A program made the translations under genes and the position numbers. This document shows, piece by piece, positions 7,698 through 16,979 of a stretch of 64,000 nt of DNA. Source of the DNA: JBGQOJ01 sp052119585 (GTDB lineage Bacteria > Pseudomonadota > Alphaproteobacteria > Rhodobacterales > Rhodobacteraceae). Positions within the stretch are counted from its first letter, which is position 1, and every line of letters starts with the position of its first letter. The notes beneath the pieces are model-generated. The model saw only the letters and a list, made by a program, of their open reading frames with translations. It was not told the DNA's origin and ran no database searches. The stretch spans positions 1-64,000 of the forward strand of contig NZ_JBGQOJ010000019.1 in the NCBI RefSeq assembly GCF_052119585.1. Direction: 5' to 3'.

Positions 7698-10600
7698 TCA
7701 TTCCGGCTGTCGGCGTCGCAGGGCCTTGCGCACCAGAACGAAGAACAAGGGTACGAAGACAATACCAAGAATTGTCCCCGTGGCTGTCCCGCCCAGCACA
7801 GCGGCCCCGACAGCGCGACGCCCCCCCGAGCCGGCACCGGAGGAAAGTACCAGCGGCACAACCCCGAGTGTGAAGGCCAGAGATGTCATGATGATCGGGC
7901 GAAAGCGCTGCCGTGCCGCGGCCAGAACGGCGTCGTAAATGTCTTTTCCGTCCTCAACCTGCTCTCGCGCAAATTCCACGATCAGAATGGCGTTTTTGCC
8001 CGTCAAACCGATGACGGTCAGCAGACCCACCTGAAAGAACACCCCGTTCTGAAAGCCGAAGTTCCAGGCCGTAAAGAGTGTGCCCAATATCCCGACGGGC
8101 ATGGCCAGCATGACCGAAAACGGGATTGCCCAGCTTTCATAAAGGGCCGCAAGACAGAAGAAAATCGCTGCGAGCGACAGCGCATAAAGCAACGGGGCCT
8201 GAGACCCGGACTCGCGTTCCTCGAGCGACAAACCAGTCCACGCAACGGCGAAACCGGGCATCTGGTCAACAAAACCCTCGATTTCCGCCATGGCTTCGCC
8301 TGTGGTCACACCGGCAGCCGGAGCCCCTTGAATCTGCATCGCGGGCATGCCGTTATAGCGGGTGAGGCCTTGTGGGCCATAGACCCAACGTTCGCTGGAA
8401 AAGTTGGAAAACGGCACCAGATCACCTGATGCGTTCCGGACACGCCATCTTTGCAGATCCGAGGGCGTCGCACGGGAATTGGCCGCGCCTTGGACATAGA
8501 CGCGTTTGGTGCGCCCATTGTCGTTGAAGTCGTTCACGTAAGTCCCGGCCATTGCAATGGCAAGTGTGTTGCCCACAGCAGAGGGCGACACACCCATCGC
8601 GCCAGCGGCACGCCAATCAATGTCCAGTTTGAACTGGGTCGCATCCTCGAGACCGGAGGGGCGCACGGAAGCGATCAGCGGGCTTTGCGTTGCCATGCCC
8701 AGAACCATGTTGCGGGCTTCGAGTAGCTGTTCGTGTGACTGGCCGCTTTGGGCTTGCAGGTAGAAGTCAAAGCCGGAAACGTTGCCAAGTTCGGTCACCG
8801 CAGGCGGCACGATCGGAAAGGCCATGGCCTCCTTTATGCCCATCATTGCGGGAAATGCGCGACCGGCAAGGGCCTGAACGGATTGCGCCGGGCTGGGACG
8901 GTCTTTCCAGTCCTTCAGTCGGATAAAGGCCAGTCCATTGTTCTGGCCGGCGCCGCTAAAGGAAAATCCCGCAACTGAAAACACAGAGTCAACACTGTCG
9001 CTTTCGGTGTTGAGAAAGTGATCCTGAATCTGTTGGGTTGCTTTGAGCGTATTCTCAACGGTGGTGCCAGACGGTCCCTGCACAAGCGCCAGCATGATCC
9101 CCTGATCCTCATCAGGCAAAAAGCCCGTGGGCGTTTGCATGAAAAGCCAGACAATGCCGGCACCCATCATCGCATAGACCAACAGCATCCGCAGCGGGCG
9201 ACGGATCACATAGTTCACGGTCCAGCCGTAACCGCCGGCAAGTTTTTCGAACGCACTGTTGAACAGACCAAAAGGCCCGCGTTTGGTGTGATGGGCATCC
9301 TTGCCTTTCAACAACGTCGCACAAAGCGCGGGCGTAAGCGTAAGAGCCACCAGAACGGATAGCATCATGGCAGAGATGATCGTCACCGAGAACTGGCGAT
9401 AGATCACGCCGGTGGAGCCGCCGAAAAAGGCCATGGGAATAAACACCGCAGACAGCACGAGGGCGATGCCGACCAGCGCGCTGGTGATCTGGTCCATGGA
9501 TTTGCGGGTCGCTTCGCGTGGCGACAGCCCCTCTTCTTCCATGATCCGCTCGACGTTTTCCACCACAACGATCGCGTCATCGACCAGCAGGCCGATGGCA
9601 AGCACCATCGCCAGCATGGTCAACACGTTGATGGTATATCCGAAGGCTCCGAGCACAGCGAATGTCCCAAGAATGACCACGGGCACGGCAAGCGTCGGGA
9701 TAAGCGTGGCGCGCAGGTTTTGCAGGAACAAAAGCATCACGAAGAACACCAGAACGATCGCCTCGATCAGGGTTTTCTGCACCTCGTTGATAGAGATTTC
9801 GATGAACGGCGTGGTGTCATACGGGATAACATAGGTCATGCCCGTTGGAAAAAATTCGGCATAGTCCGCGATCATTTCGCGCACACGCCTTGACGTGTCC
9901 AGCGCGTTGGCACCTGGCGCAAGCTGGATCGCCATACCCGAGGCGGGATTACCGTTGAATTTCGCAACGGTCGCATAGTTTTCCGCACCGATCTCTACGC
10001 GGGCGACGTCCTCCAGAAGCACCAGACCGCCACCGGTTTCAGATCGCAGGATGATATTGCGGAAATCCTCTGGCGTCTCCAATAGGGATTGCGCCGTGAT
10101 CGTCGCGGTGAACGCCTGCCCCTCGGGAGAAGGAAGCGAGCCAAAGGAACCTGCCGAGATCTGCGCATTCTGCGCGGCGACGGCTGACACGACGTCAGAC
10201 GGCGTCATATCGAATGCAGCAAGCTTTGACGGATCAAGCCAGATCCGCATCGCATATTTCGCACCGAACACCTGCGTGCCGCCCACACCTTCGATCCGGC
10301 TGAAAGCATCCACGAGGTTGGAGCTGAGATAATCCGACAGGTCGGCCTGATCCATGCTGCCATCTTCGGAGATCACGCCGATGACCATCAGGAAACCCGC
10401 CGATGCCTTTTGCACCGTCACACCCTGACGCTGCACTGCCTCGGGCAAAAGCGCGGTCGCCTGTGACAGTTTGTTCTGCACCTGCACCTGTGCGATGTCT
10501 GGATCAGTGCCCGTTTCGAACGTCAGTGTGATCGTGGCTGATCCAGACGCGGTCGAGGACGACGACACATAGCGCATTCCGTCCAGACCGGTCATCTGTT

Positions 10601-10799
10601 GCTCGATGATCTGGGTGACCGTATTGGCCACCGTATCGGCGGACGCGCCCGGATAGGTCGCGCGGATCGCCACGGACGGCGGGGCGATCTGTGGGTATTG
10701 CGCCACCGGAAGCGAGTAGATCGACAACAGGCCAATGCCCATGATGAGGATCGAAATCACCCAGGCGAAAACCGGGCGGTCAATAAAAAAGCGGGCCAT
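7698..10799 (-). CDS. RND multidrug efflux permease, HAE1 family
   Basis: Inner-membrane proton/drug antiporter of the AcrB/MexB/MexF type, 1033 residues, full length. The N-terminus MARFFIDRPVFAWV is family-typical. Two halves are visible, each with a periplasmic porter loop, and twelve membrane segments are expected. The TM4 motif L-L-V-D-D-A-I-V-V-V-E-N-V-E-R carries the two proton-relay Asp residues. It works with the adaptor encoded 21 nt upstream and an outer-membrane TolC-like channel that is not encoded in this window. Control probably comes from the divergent TetR gene. The substrate cannot be told from sequence. Confidence 0.93.
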   Translation of the reverse strand: MARFFIDRPVFAWVISILIMGIGLLSIYSLPVAQYPQIAPPSVAIRATYPGASADTVANTVTQIIEQQMTGLDGMRYVSSSSTASGSATITLTFETGTDPDIAQVQVQNKLSQATALLPEAVQRQGVTVQKASAGFLMVIGVISEDGSMDQADLSDYLSSNLVDAFSRIEGVGGTQVFGAKYAMRIWLDPSKLAAFDMTPSDVVSAVAAQNAQISAGSFGSLPSPEGQAFTATITAQSLLETPEDFRNIILRSETGGGLVLLEDVARVEIGAENYATVAKFNGNPASGMAIQLAPGANALDTSRRVREMIADYAEFFPTGMTYVIPYDTTPFIEISINEVQKTLIEAIVLVFFVMLLFLQNLRATLIPTLAVPVVILGTFAVLGAFGYTINVLTMLAMVLAIGLLVDDAIVVVENVERIMEEEGLSPREATRKSMDQITSALVGIALVLSAVFIPMAFFGGSTGVIYRQFSVTIISAMMLSVLVALTLTPALCATLLKGKDAHHTKRGPFGLFNSAFEKLAGGYGWTVNYVIRRPLRMLLVYAMMGAGIVWLFMQTPTGFLPDEDQGIMLALVQGPSGTTVENTLKATQQIQDHFLNTESDSVDSVFSVAGFSFSGAGQNNGLAFIRLKDWKDRPSPAQSVQALAGRAFPAMMGIKEAMAFPIVPPAVTELGNVSGFDFYLQAQSGQSHEQLLEARNMVLGMATQSPLIASVRPSGLEDATQFKLDIDWRAAGAMGVSPSAVGNTLAIAMAGTYVNDFNDNGRTKRVYVQGAANSRATPSDLQRWRVRNASGDLVPFSNFSSERWVYGPQGLTRYNGMPAMQIQGAPAAGVTTGEAMAEIEGFVDQMPGFAVAWTGLSLEERESGSQAPLLYALSLAAIFFCLAALYESWAIPFSVMLAMPVGILGTLFTAWNFGFQNGVFFQVGLLTVIGLTGKNAILIVEFAREQVEDGKDIYDAVLAAARQRFRPIIMTSLAFTLGVVPLVLSSGAGSGGRRAVGAAVLGGTATGTILGIVFVPLFFVLVRKALRRRQPE

Positions 10800-10820
10800 G
10801 GGGTCCTCTCGGAGCTATGC

Positions 10821-11978
10821 TCAGTTGTTCTCTGCCGAGGCCTTTGCGGCCTCTTGTTCCTGCGGGGTCACTGTCGCACCGGGAGCAGTTTTTTGCAGAC
10901 CGGCGACAATGACGCGATCCCCGGCGGCGACACCGGCGGTCACGACCCAGTCCGTGCCATGATCGCGCAGGACTGTCAGGGGCCGCTGCTCGACGATATT
11001 TGCGGCAGTGACGACCAGCGCCATAGGTTCCCCCCGGCGGTCATGGGTCACGGCCTGTTGTGGCACCAGAATTGCGTTTTCCACAACGCCTTGCGGCATG
11101 TCGACTTGAACATACATGCCGGGCAAGAGGAACCCGTCCGGATTGGGAAAGGACAGCCGTAGCACAATGGTGCCCGTATCTTCCTTCACATATGGTTCTG
11201 CGGCGGAAAGTTCCCCCTGATATTCATAGATCGTCCCATCGGCGAGCTTGAGTTCAACGATCTGGCCGCGCTTCTCGGCAAAATCGGCGCCCCTGCCAGC
11301 CCTGCGCCAGCGCAGCATGTCCGCGGCCGCTTGCGTCACATCAACATGGACCGGGTCCAGCGCACGGATCGTGGTCAATGCGGTGGCCTGCCCCGAGGTC
11401 ACCAGCGCCCCCTGACTGACGTCGCTCAACCCGGTGACCCCTGCAATCGGCGCACGGATCGTGGTGCGGTCCAGATCAATCTCGGTCGCCAACAATTGGG
11501 CTTCTGCAACTTTTACAGTGGCAATCGCAGTGTCCCGGGCAGAGATGGCGTTATCGAAGTTTTGTTGCGACACAACGTTGCGGGCTTTCAATTCCTGTTG
11601 CCGGTCGTATTCCCGCTGTGCAGAATTGAGCGCGGCATTCGCCTGCGCAAGCTGCGCCTGTGCCGCTGCTTTTTGCGCCTCGTACGAGGCGGCATCGATC
11701 TGGTAAAGGGGATCACCCTTGGCAACCGGACGGCCTTCGGCAAAAAGGCGTTCGCGGATGATGCCGTTCACCTGCGGGCGGACCTCTGCCTCGGACGAGG
11801 CAGCAACACGGCCGGGAAGCGGGGCGGTCAACGTGACATCGGCAGCCTTGAGGGTCACAACCGTGACGGCCACGGGCGGGCGGGCATCCTGAGCCGCAGC
11901 AGTCAGCGGCGTCAGGCTTGCAGCAAGGACAAGGACGGCTGACAGCCGCGTCAGGGGCGCGAAAAAATAACGGGGCAT
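10821..11978 (-). CDS. RND efflux periplasmic adaptor (membrane fusion protein)
   Basis: 385 residues from ATG 11978 (MPRYFFAP), with a signal peptide ending near TAAAQ. The frame is open further upstream, but this start gives the signal sequence. Typical adaptor parts follow: barrel-sandwich hybrid with G-R-V-A-A-S-S-E-A-E-V-R-P-Q-V, a long coiled-coil hairpin (residues about 95-170, rich in Gln/Ala), a second lipoyl half (T-I-R-A-P-I-A-G-V), then beta-barrel and membrane-proximal domains. It joins the permease to an outer-membrane channel. It is first in the operon and faces the TetR regulator. Confidence 0.92.
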   Translation of the reverse strand: MPRYFFAPLTRLSAVLVLAASLTPLTAAAQDARPPVAVTVVTLKAADVTLTAPLPGRVAASSEAEVRPQVNGIIRERLFAEGRPVAKGDPLYQIDAASYEAQKAAAQAQLAQANAALNSAQREYDRQQELKARNVVSQQNFDNAISARDTAIATVKVAEAQLLATEIDLDRTTIRAPIAGVTGLSDVSQGALVTSGQATALTTIRALDPVHVDVTQAAADMLRWRRAGRGADFAEKRGQIVELKLADGTIYEYQGELSAAEPYVKEDTGTIVLRLSFPNPDGFLLPGMYVQVDMPQGVVENAILVPQQAVTHDRRGEPMALVVTAANIVEQRPLTVLRDHGTDWVVTAGVAAGDRVIVAGLQKTAPGATVTPQEQEAAKASAENN

Positions 11979-12106
11979 CGAGGATTGCTCCAATAGATGG
12001 GCCGACCCTGCGGATCGGTGGTGAAAAAGTGGGAACTGAGCGATTTTCCGTCCATACAGGAGGCGTACCAAGTATTCTATTGATCCATGATTAAGGAAAC
12101 AGGATA

Positions 12107-12136
12107 GTTTTGTAAAGTGCGATTGGCTTGCAAAAC
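12107..12136. promoter_or_regulatory. candidate TetR operator
   Basis: Imperfect inverted repeat GTTTTGTAA (12107-12115) and TTGCAAAAC (12128-12136), 8 of 9 positions symmetric, with a 12-bp spacer. It lies in the region between the divergent efflux operon and the TetR gene, where an autoregulatory operator is expected. Inference from position and symmetry. Confidence 0.45.
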
Positions 12137-12176
12137 ATGATGCCCACCGTCAAAAATGGTGGCAGGAGACGATGTT

Positions 12177-12851
12177 GTGAAAAATATGGAAAACCCCGAG
12201 GAAGAGAAGGCGGATTGCTGTGGGAAAGCGCGGCGCGGGCGCCCGCAGCAAATGGACCCGTCTGCCCGAGAGGCTGCAATTCTCGAGGTGGCGGCTCAAC
12301 TGCTTATGGAGGTGCCGTTCGACGATGTGACCATGGTTGCGATCGCGTGCCGTGCGGGCATGTCGAAACGCACGGTTTATGAACATTTCAAAAGCCGGGA
12401 GGAGCTGCTGGTGCGGTCCATCGTGGACATCTCACGCACTATTTTCCTGCCCCTCAACAGCGAGGATACGCAGCGTTCCTTGCGTGACAGGCTGTCACTA
12501 TTGCTACGGATCAACGCTCCGCCGGGGTGCGAGGCGCATAAGCTGGAGTTTTTGCGGTCGATCATCGCCAAGGCACAGGCCTATCCGGTTCTGGCGCAGC
12601 AACTACATGCGAACGGGCGCGGGGTCTTGATTGGCTTCGTCCGCACCGAAATCGAACGGGCAATGGAAAGCGGGGAAATTGTTCTGGCCCCGGCAAACCT
12701 GGAAATGGCGGCGGAAATGCTTTTGGACATGGCTTTCGAAAACACACTGACGCGCCTGCTGCACCCCGGATTCCAGCGGCAAGACGATGCCGAAGTCGAA
12801 CGTCGCCGCGAGTTTGCCATTACCGTATTCCTGCGGGGGTGTGCGCCTTGA
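12177..12851 (+). CDS. TetR/AcrR family transcriptional regulator
   Basis: About 224 residues. The N-terminal helix-turn-helix (A-I-L-E-V-A-A-Q-L-L, then D-V-T-M-V-A-I-A-C-R-A-G-M-S-K-R-T-V-Y-E-H-F) is the classic TetR DNA-binding domain. The rest is helical ligand-binding domain without recognisable specificity. GTG 12177 is preferred because AGGAGA lies 7 nt upstream; ATG 12156 and ATG 12186 are in the same frame. The divergent position next to an RND adaptor suggests a local repressor of the pump that responds to a pump substrate. Confidence 0.9.
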   Translation: MKNMENPEEEKADCCGKARRGRPQQMDPSAREAAILEVAAQLLMEVPFDDVTMVAIACRAGMSKRTVYEHFKSREELLVRSIVDISRTIFLPLNSEDTQRSLRDRLSLLLRINAPPGCEAHKLEFLRSIIAKAQAYPVLAQQLHANGRGVLIGFVRTEIERAMESGEIVLAPANLEMAAEMLLDMAFENTLTRLLHPGFQRQDDAEVERRREFAITVFLRGCAP

Positions 12852-12908
12852 TGTGGCAGCTTTTCGGGATAGTCTCCGGTACCGCTCAATGATCGTCTCT
12901 CTGTTGTC

Positions 12909-13274
12909 GTGCGAACGGCACCGCGGGGCTTTTGCGCAAGCATTGTGCTTGTTCTGACCTACAGCACCTATAGCAGCGAAAACGACACCGACGACGAGGC
13001 AGACCGGCCTGCGTTTGTCGATCTGTTCGAGGACGCAGATTTTCGTGTGCTCGGGGCGCAGGACCTTTCCACAGGTGCATTGCGCGAGGCCCCTGTCACG
13101 CTTAAGGACGCGGTCAAAGGCGGCGAGGTCGATCGTGTTGTAATCGTTTTGTCGGGGTATTTCATGGCTGATGCGCGCGATAGCCGGCTATTGGGGCGCG
13201 ATGCATAGGGCCTGTCGGCCATCACCACAGGGGCCGCTGGGCTTTCGGGCGCATATCCCGGACAGGCGTTTTAG
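12909..13274 (+). pseudogene. fragment resembling a caspase-like (peptidase C14) domain
   Basis: The frame reads D-E-A-D-R-P-A-F, then F-R-V-L-G-A-Q-D-L-S, then D-R-V-V-I-V-L-S-G-Y-F, then S-R-L-L-G-R-D-A, followed by a TAG at 13206. Past the stop, the same frame continues with G-L-S-A-I-T-T-G-A-A-G-L to 13274. The pattern resembles the first half of secreted caspase-like proteins, in which a beta-strand before the catalytic His reads like V-I-V-L-S-G-H-F. Here Tyr replaces that His, and the Cys half is absent. It is a relic at best; assignment is tentative. Confidence 0.35.
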
Positions 13275-13710
13275 TTCTCATACCCGCCAGCAGCGACGAC
13301 TTGGCTGCCGGTTACGGGCTGACGCCAGGGATCGGTGCGTTCGAAATACCATGGGGGGTCACTGTTGCGCACCCACAGACAAACGCCTGCCGCATCTGCG
13401 GTGCGCCGAAGTACTTCGTAACCCCATTCAGGGTGGGCAGGTTTGTATAGGACAGGGTATCCTCGCATTTTCAGGACATCGGCGAACCGCCAAAAATGCG
13501 CACTTTGCCCCTGCTATACGATAAAAAGTGTCCGCATTTAAACCGTCGGCATCGGGTTCGGGCCCACATCCCAGGGTCAGTGCCACGGTGGGCGTTTGAT
13601 CATGAAAATGGGCACACGCCAATCACCGCCAGAAGGAACGATCCGCATTCCAACACGCTGTCCGGTTTTGGCCGATCACCTCTATTCCGTCAGGTGCAGG
13701 GTGGGGCGTT
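13275..13710. other. degenerate stretch, possible minus-strand coding relic
   Basis: No intact gene. On the minus strand about 13271-13510 reads as F-W-R-F-A-D-V-L-K-M-R-G-Y-P-V-L-Y-K-P with a Trp-rich end, interrupted upstream by a stop. This suggests the end of a lost gene. I do not recognise the family. Confidence 0.3.
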
Positions 13711-14238
13711 CTATCTGGCGGGGTAAAAGATCGAAAAGTGACCGGTCATCGTCCGGATCTCCTCCGGTTCTTTCGGGGTTTTGTAAAGTGTCACCCTATA
13801 ATCCGTGGTGCCCGAAAACGTGCCTTCGACCAGCATGCCCGCATCGGACTTTTCATAGGTGGTCAGGGTGATGACCGGGGCTTCTTCGCGGCCATCCGCC
13901 ATCCAACCGCCTTCGGTGCCACGCTCTGTCAACATTATGCCCGTATCGGTGATCAACTGCTGGCCATTGATGGCCAACACTCCGAAACTGACATCGACCC
14001 TCATGTCGATCGCATTATCTTTCAACAAAAACCCGGTGACGTTAAGCTGGTCGAAACCTTTGGCGCCGCTATCTCCACGCCATTCCGACTTTGCCCGGTC
14101 ATAGGTCGCTGACACAGGAAGCACAATTTCGGCACCATCAATGGTGATTGACATTGTGTCGGTTGCAGTCTGGGCGGCACACCCTGTGGCGATCAGAATG
14201 GCCAGCGCGGCGACGGATGCAGAAAATTCAAACGACAT
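13711..14238 (-). CDS. putative lipoprotein of unknown function
   Basis: 175 residues. The N-terminus has a hydrophobic stretch and ends in I-A-T-G-C, a plausible lipobox with Cys 20 as the lipidated residue. The mature part is short, beta-rich and polar, with no family I recognise. It is transcribed away from the small-secreted-protein cluster to the right, together with another minus-strand exported protein 151 nt upstream. Confidence 0.6.
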   Translation of the reverse strand: MSFEFSASVAALAILIATGCAAQTATDTMSITIDGAEIVLPVSATYDRAKSEWRGDSGAKGFDQLNVTGFLLKDNAIDMRVDVSFGVLAINGQQLITDTGIMLTERGTEGGWMADGREEAPVITLTTYEKSDAGMLVEGTFSGTTDYRVTLYKTPKEPEEIRTMTGHFSIFYPAR

Positions 14239-14389
14239 TGAAAGCCTCTCAATAAAACTGATTTTTCCTGACGGCGGGGCATTTTGGCAAATACTTGTCG
14301 CAGAAAACTATCCCGCAATGGGTTTTGGCGCGTTGTTTTCGTGTATTCGTCTGCGCCCGCCATCGGGCAACGGAATCCTTGTATTAAAG

Positions 14390-14809
14390 CTAGGTCTTGT
14401 TGCATTCCCTGACGGACATGGCGTTGGCATCTTCCGGCGCCATTCCGCCCATCAAGTTGAATGTCATCTCGATTCTCATCGGCAGCATATCGCGGCGCGG
14501 AACAGTCTCATAGGCGGGGTCGGCCTCGATCACAGCCTGCACAGCCTCCAATGTCTCGCCGTTTTTCTTGCGGGTTACGATGTCCTGCACCATTTCGCCC
14601 AGAAGGGTGCAGCCAGCCAAACGTTCTTCTTTTCTCTTTTGCGCGGCAGACGGTGCTGCCGCCTCCTCTGCTGCTGTGGCCGCAATATCTGCGTTGATTG
14701 CGTCAATGACAGTTTGCGCGTTTACCTTTGGTTCGGTGGAGACATCTTGCGCCGCTGCAATTTCGGCGACCGGAAACAGGAAAAATGCGGCCATAAGAAT
14801 GCGCTTCAT
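14390..14809 (-). CDS. secreted protein of unknown function
   Basis: 139 residues with a clear signal peptide (MKRILMAAFFLFPVAEIAAAQ). The mature part is helical, Ala/Glu-rich, with two Cys residues (in L-A-G-C-T-L-L and R-E-C-N) that could form a disulfide in the periplasm. No family recognised. Likely expressed alone, with the lipoprotein gene downstream. Confidence 0.6.
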   Translation of the reverse strand: MKRILMAAFFLFPVAEIAAAQDVSTEPKVNAQTVIDAINADIAATAAEEAAAPSAAQKRKEERLAGCTLLGEMVQDIVTRKKNGETLEAVQAVIEADPAYETVPRRDMLPMRIEMTFNLMGGMAPEDANAMSVRECNKT

Positions 14810-14983
14810 CGAAAGGTCTCCAATGTGAAGTCAAATTATCAATATGCAATATTTACCGGGCAAAGCCCTGATCTGGCCAAAGTGTAGTAGGCCGAACCGC
14901 AGCTTGGCAACCATTTCTTTGCGCAGGAACCAAGGGAGGGCCACCGGGAACCGGGGCGGCGGACTGGGGCCGTGTCCCTGCCA

Positions 14984-14996
14984 ATCGTTAAACGAT
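14984..14996. promoter_or_regulatory. 13-bp perfect palindrome upstream of the exported-protein cluster
   Basis: ATCGTTAAACGAT, perfect 6-bp arms around one central base, lies between two divergent genes for exported proteins and 75 nt before the start at 15071. It could be an operator; no regulator is known to me for this sequence. Confidence 0.3.
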
Positions 14997-15070
14997 AGGG
15001 GAAAGTTTCAATTTCATGCTATGCCAACCCTATATTGATTCCGTTTTCCCCGACAAAAAGGGCTTTTTTG

Positions 15071-15652
15071 ATGATTGCATTCCTTAAACCGCGTCTGGTT
15101 TTATTGATGGTTCTGATGTCGGCGACACCCGCTTTTTCCGCGCCGGACGCTGCGTGCAGATATGGCACACCCGAGGCATGGGCGCAGGTGGACGCGACGT
15201 TCGTCGGCCCCTGGAAAATCGCGCATCATTCCGGATTTGTCATCGCGGGCCCGATGACCATGCCATTTCCCGCGAGTGCCGGGGTCGAAACAATGGCGAT
15301 CGAGATGCTACCGACAGGTCAGCTGATCGGCACCCACCCAGAGGCACAAGAACCCATTCCCTTTGTTTGGGCGGATGAGCCGCCGTGGAAATTCGAGGCA
15401 GATGCCACCAAGGACGGCGCACCGGCGCCACTTTTGTCTTCGTCGGATGTCGAAATGCTGATGGGATGCGGGGTGGAAAATCTTGCCCGCCTCATCGGTC
15501 ATACCAAGGCCACGGTCGATGGCATTGCCATGGACATGACATTGCGTCTGATGGTCGTCGGACCAGAGCAAATGTACGGGGTTTTCCACACCTCGGCTGT
15601 CGTCAATGGCACTCCGGTAAAAAGCTGGCGCACAGTGACGTTGACCCGTTGA
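15071..15652 (+). CDS. secreted protein of unknown function
   Basis: 193 residues from ATG 15071. The frame could start at TTG 15035, but AAGGG lies 8 nt before this ATG, and a signal peptide begins there (MIAFLKPRLVLLMVLMSATPAFS). The mature protein has two Cys residues and beta-strand-like repeats, and no recognised domain. It is the first of four same-strand genes for exported or membrane proteins ending at 17326. Confidence 0.6.
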   Translation: MIAFLKPRLVLLMVLMSATPAFSAPDAACRYGTPEAWAQVDATFVGPWKIAHHSGFVIAGPMTMPFPASAGVETMAIEMLPTGQLIGTHPEAQEPIPFVWADEPPWKFEADATKDGAPAPLLSSSDVEMLMGCGVENLARLIGHTKATVDGIAMDMTLRLMVVGPEQMYGVFHTSAVVNGTPVKSWRTVTLTR

Positions 15653-15712
15653 CCCGTTGACCACAGCTTACCCGCTGATCCAGCTCAACCGATTGATACA
15701 AAGGAATTTTTT

Positions 15713-16414
15713 ATGGCTTTTGCAAAGCGCTCCGCTATGGGTTACTTCATGCTCCGGCAGGGCTGGGTTTTCGCGCTGCTTGTCGCTGTCGGTCTTGGCC
15801 TCGGGGCCTACGAGATATCGGCACACCAGACGGTCTCACGCTTTGCCTCCGAAGGTGTCGATGCCGTGGGCCAGGTGACACAAAAATCGGACTACTCCGG
15901 CCGCAAAGGCTCGAACAGGACCTATAGGCTGTCCTATTCATTTCCCACGCCCGCAGACCCTTATACCCATGGCCTTCAATCTGTCAGCGAAGCGTTCTAT
16001 GACGCTCAGTCCGAAGGCGCCGATATTGTGGTGCGTTACCTGCCGTCCGACCCGGCAATCAGCGCCGTCGAACCCGACAAGATCGCAAAGGGGTTTTGGC
16101 TGGGTATGGCGGCCTCGATCGGGCTGGTGTTGGGCGGCATTGGAGGCGGCGCATACGCCATGTCGCGTGCACGCGCCTGTGTCACTTTGCGCGAGACGGG
16201 CGAGGTTCGCAGCGCCACCGTGACGGGCCACCAAACCGAGGGCAAAAAGAAAGCAAAGGGTCACATGTTGTGGAGTGACGCCTCTGGAACCGTTGGCCGA
16301 ACCTTGACCGCGCCGCTGTCCGATCTGCTGCCGATTGGTGCGTCCATCACCATTTTCGCCGATCCTGAACGTCGCCTGAAGGGGGTCTGGGAGGGGGATA
16401 TCGGAAGCCGCTAG
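15713..16414 (+). CDS. DUF3592-like membrane protein
   Basis: 233 residues with two membrane segments (about 17-35 and 122-145). The soluble part between them has the DUF3592 pattern: G-Q-V-T-Q-K, Y-R-L-S-Y-S-F, and then V-V-R-Y-L-P-S-D-P, in which a short beta-domain ends with 'YLPxDP'. Function unknown in the family. A second small beta-domain follows the second membrane helix. Confidence 0.7.
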   Translation: MAFAKRSAMGYFMLRQGWVFALLVAVGLGLGAYEISAHQTVSRFASEGVDAVGQVTQKSDYSGRKGSNRTYRLSYSFPTPADPYTHGLQSVSEAFYDAQSEGADIVVRYLPSDPAISAVEPDKIAKGFWLGMAASIGLVLGGIGGGAYAMSRARACVTLRETGEVRSATVTGHQTEGKKKAKGHMLWSDASGTVGRTLTAPLSDLLPIGASITIFADPERRLKGVWEGDIGSR

Positions 16415-16472
16415 CGACGCCTTTGAACATACGTCGCCCAAGATATTTCAATCCCGTGCAGGAGATTTACAT

Positions 16473-16979
16473 ATGACAGGTTCCATTCCAAAATCATGGG
16501 GAAAGCTTTGCCTTGCCTTGTTCATTGCCGTCGTGTCGCCCGCGATTGCGCAGGACCAGACAACGCCGATGTCCGAGGCGGACATGCGGTCGATGTTGCC
16601 CTTTGGTACTGACGACACCCTGAAATACGCAGTGTGCGAAACGAAATCATACCCCACCTGCACCTATGTTTGGGGGGTTGCCGACAGCTATGACGCGGTC
16701 CTGATAAAGGCCGGAAGCAAGCCGGACGGTAACCGGCTGACGACCGTCTTTGCAAAAGCCAGTACCCTGCAAGACTTTGACCGGGTGCTTGCCACATATA
16801 CCGATGCAGAGCCGCTTGCGGATCTGGGCGTCAAGGCGGTCTGGTCAGAAAAGCGTCACCAGTTGTCGTTGCTGACATCGGACTATCTGGTCGTTCATGT
16901 GAATGTCGACGCGCAAGGGGTGGACGACCGCAAGGCAACCGCAGCCCGGATCGCAACCTTTTTGTTGGGCGCAAAGTGA
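16473..16979 (+). CDS. secreted protein of unknown function
   Basis: 168 residues with a signal peptide ending A-I-A-Q near residue 27. The mature part is small and mixed alpha/beta, with two Cys residues close together (V-C-E-T, T-C-T-Y). No recognised family. Its stop codon overlaps the next start by one base (TGATG), so the two are co-translated. Confidence 0.6.
   Translation: MTGSIPKSWGKLCLALFIAVVSPAIAQDQTTPMSEADMRSMLPFGTDDTLKYAVCETKSYPTCTYVWGVADSYDAVLIKAGSKPDGNRLTTVFAKASTLQDFDRVLATYTDAEPLADLGVKAVWSEKRHQLSLLTSDYLVVHVNVDAQGVDDRKATAARIATFLLGAK

Noticed and set aside
15650..15680. short direct repeat of CCCGTTGA around the stop codon at 15650
   Set aside because: Only three short copies; no link to an element or known control site.
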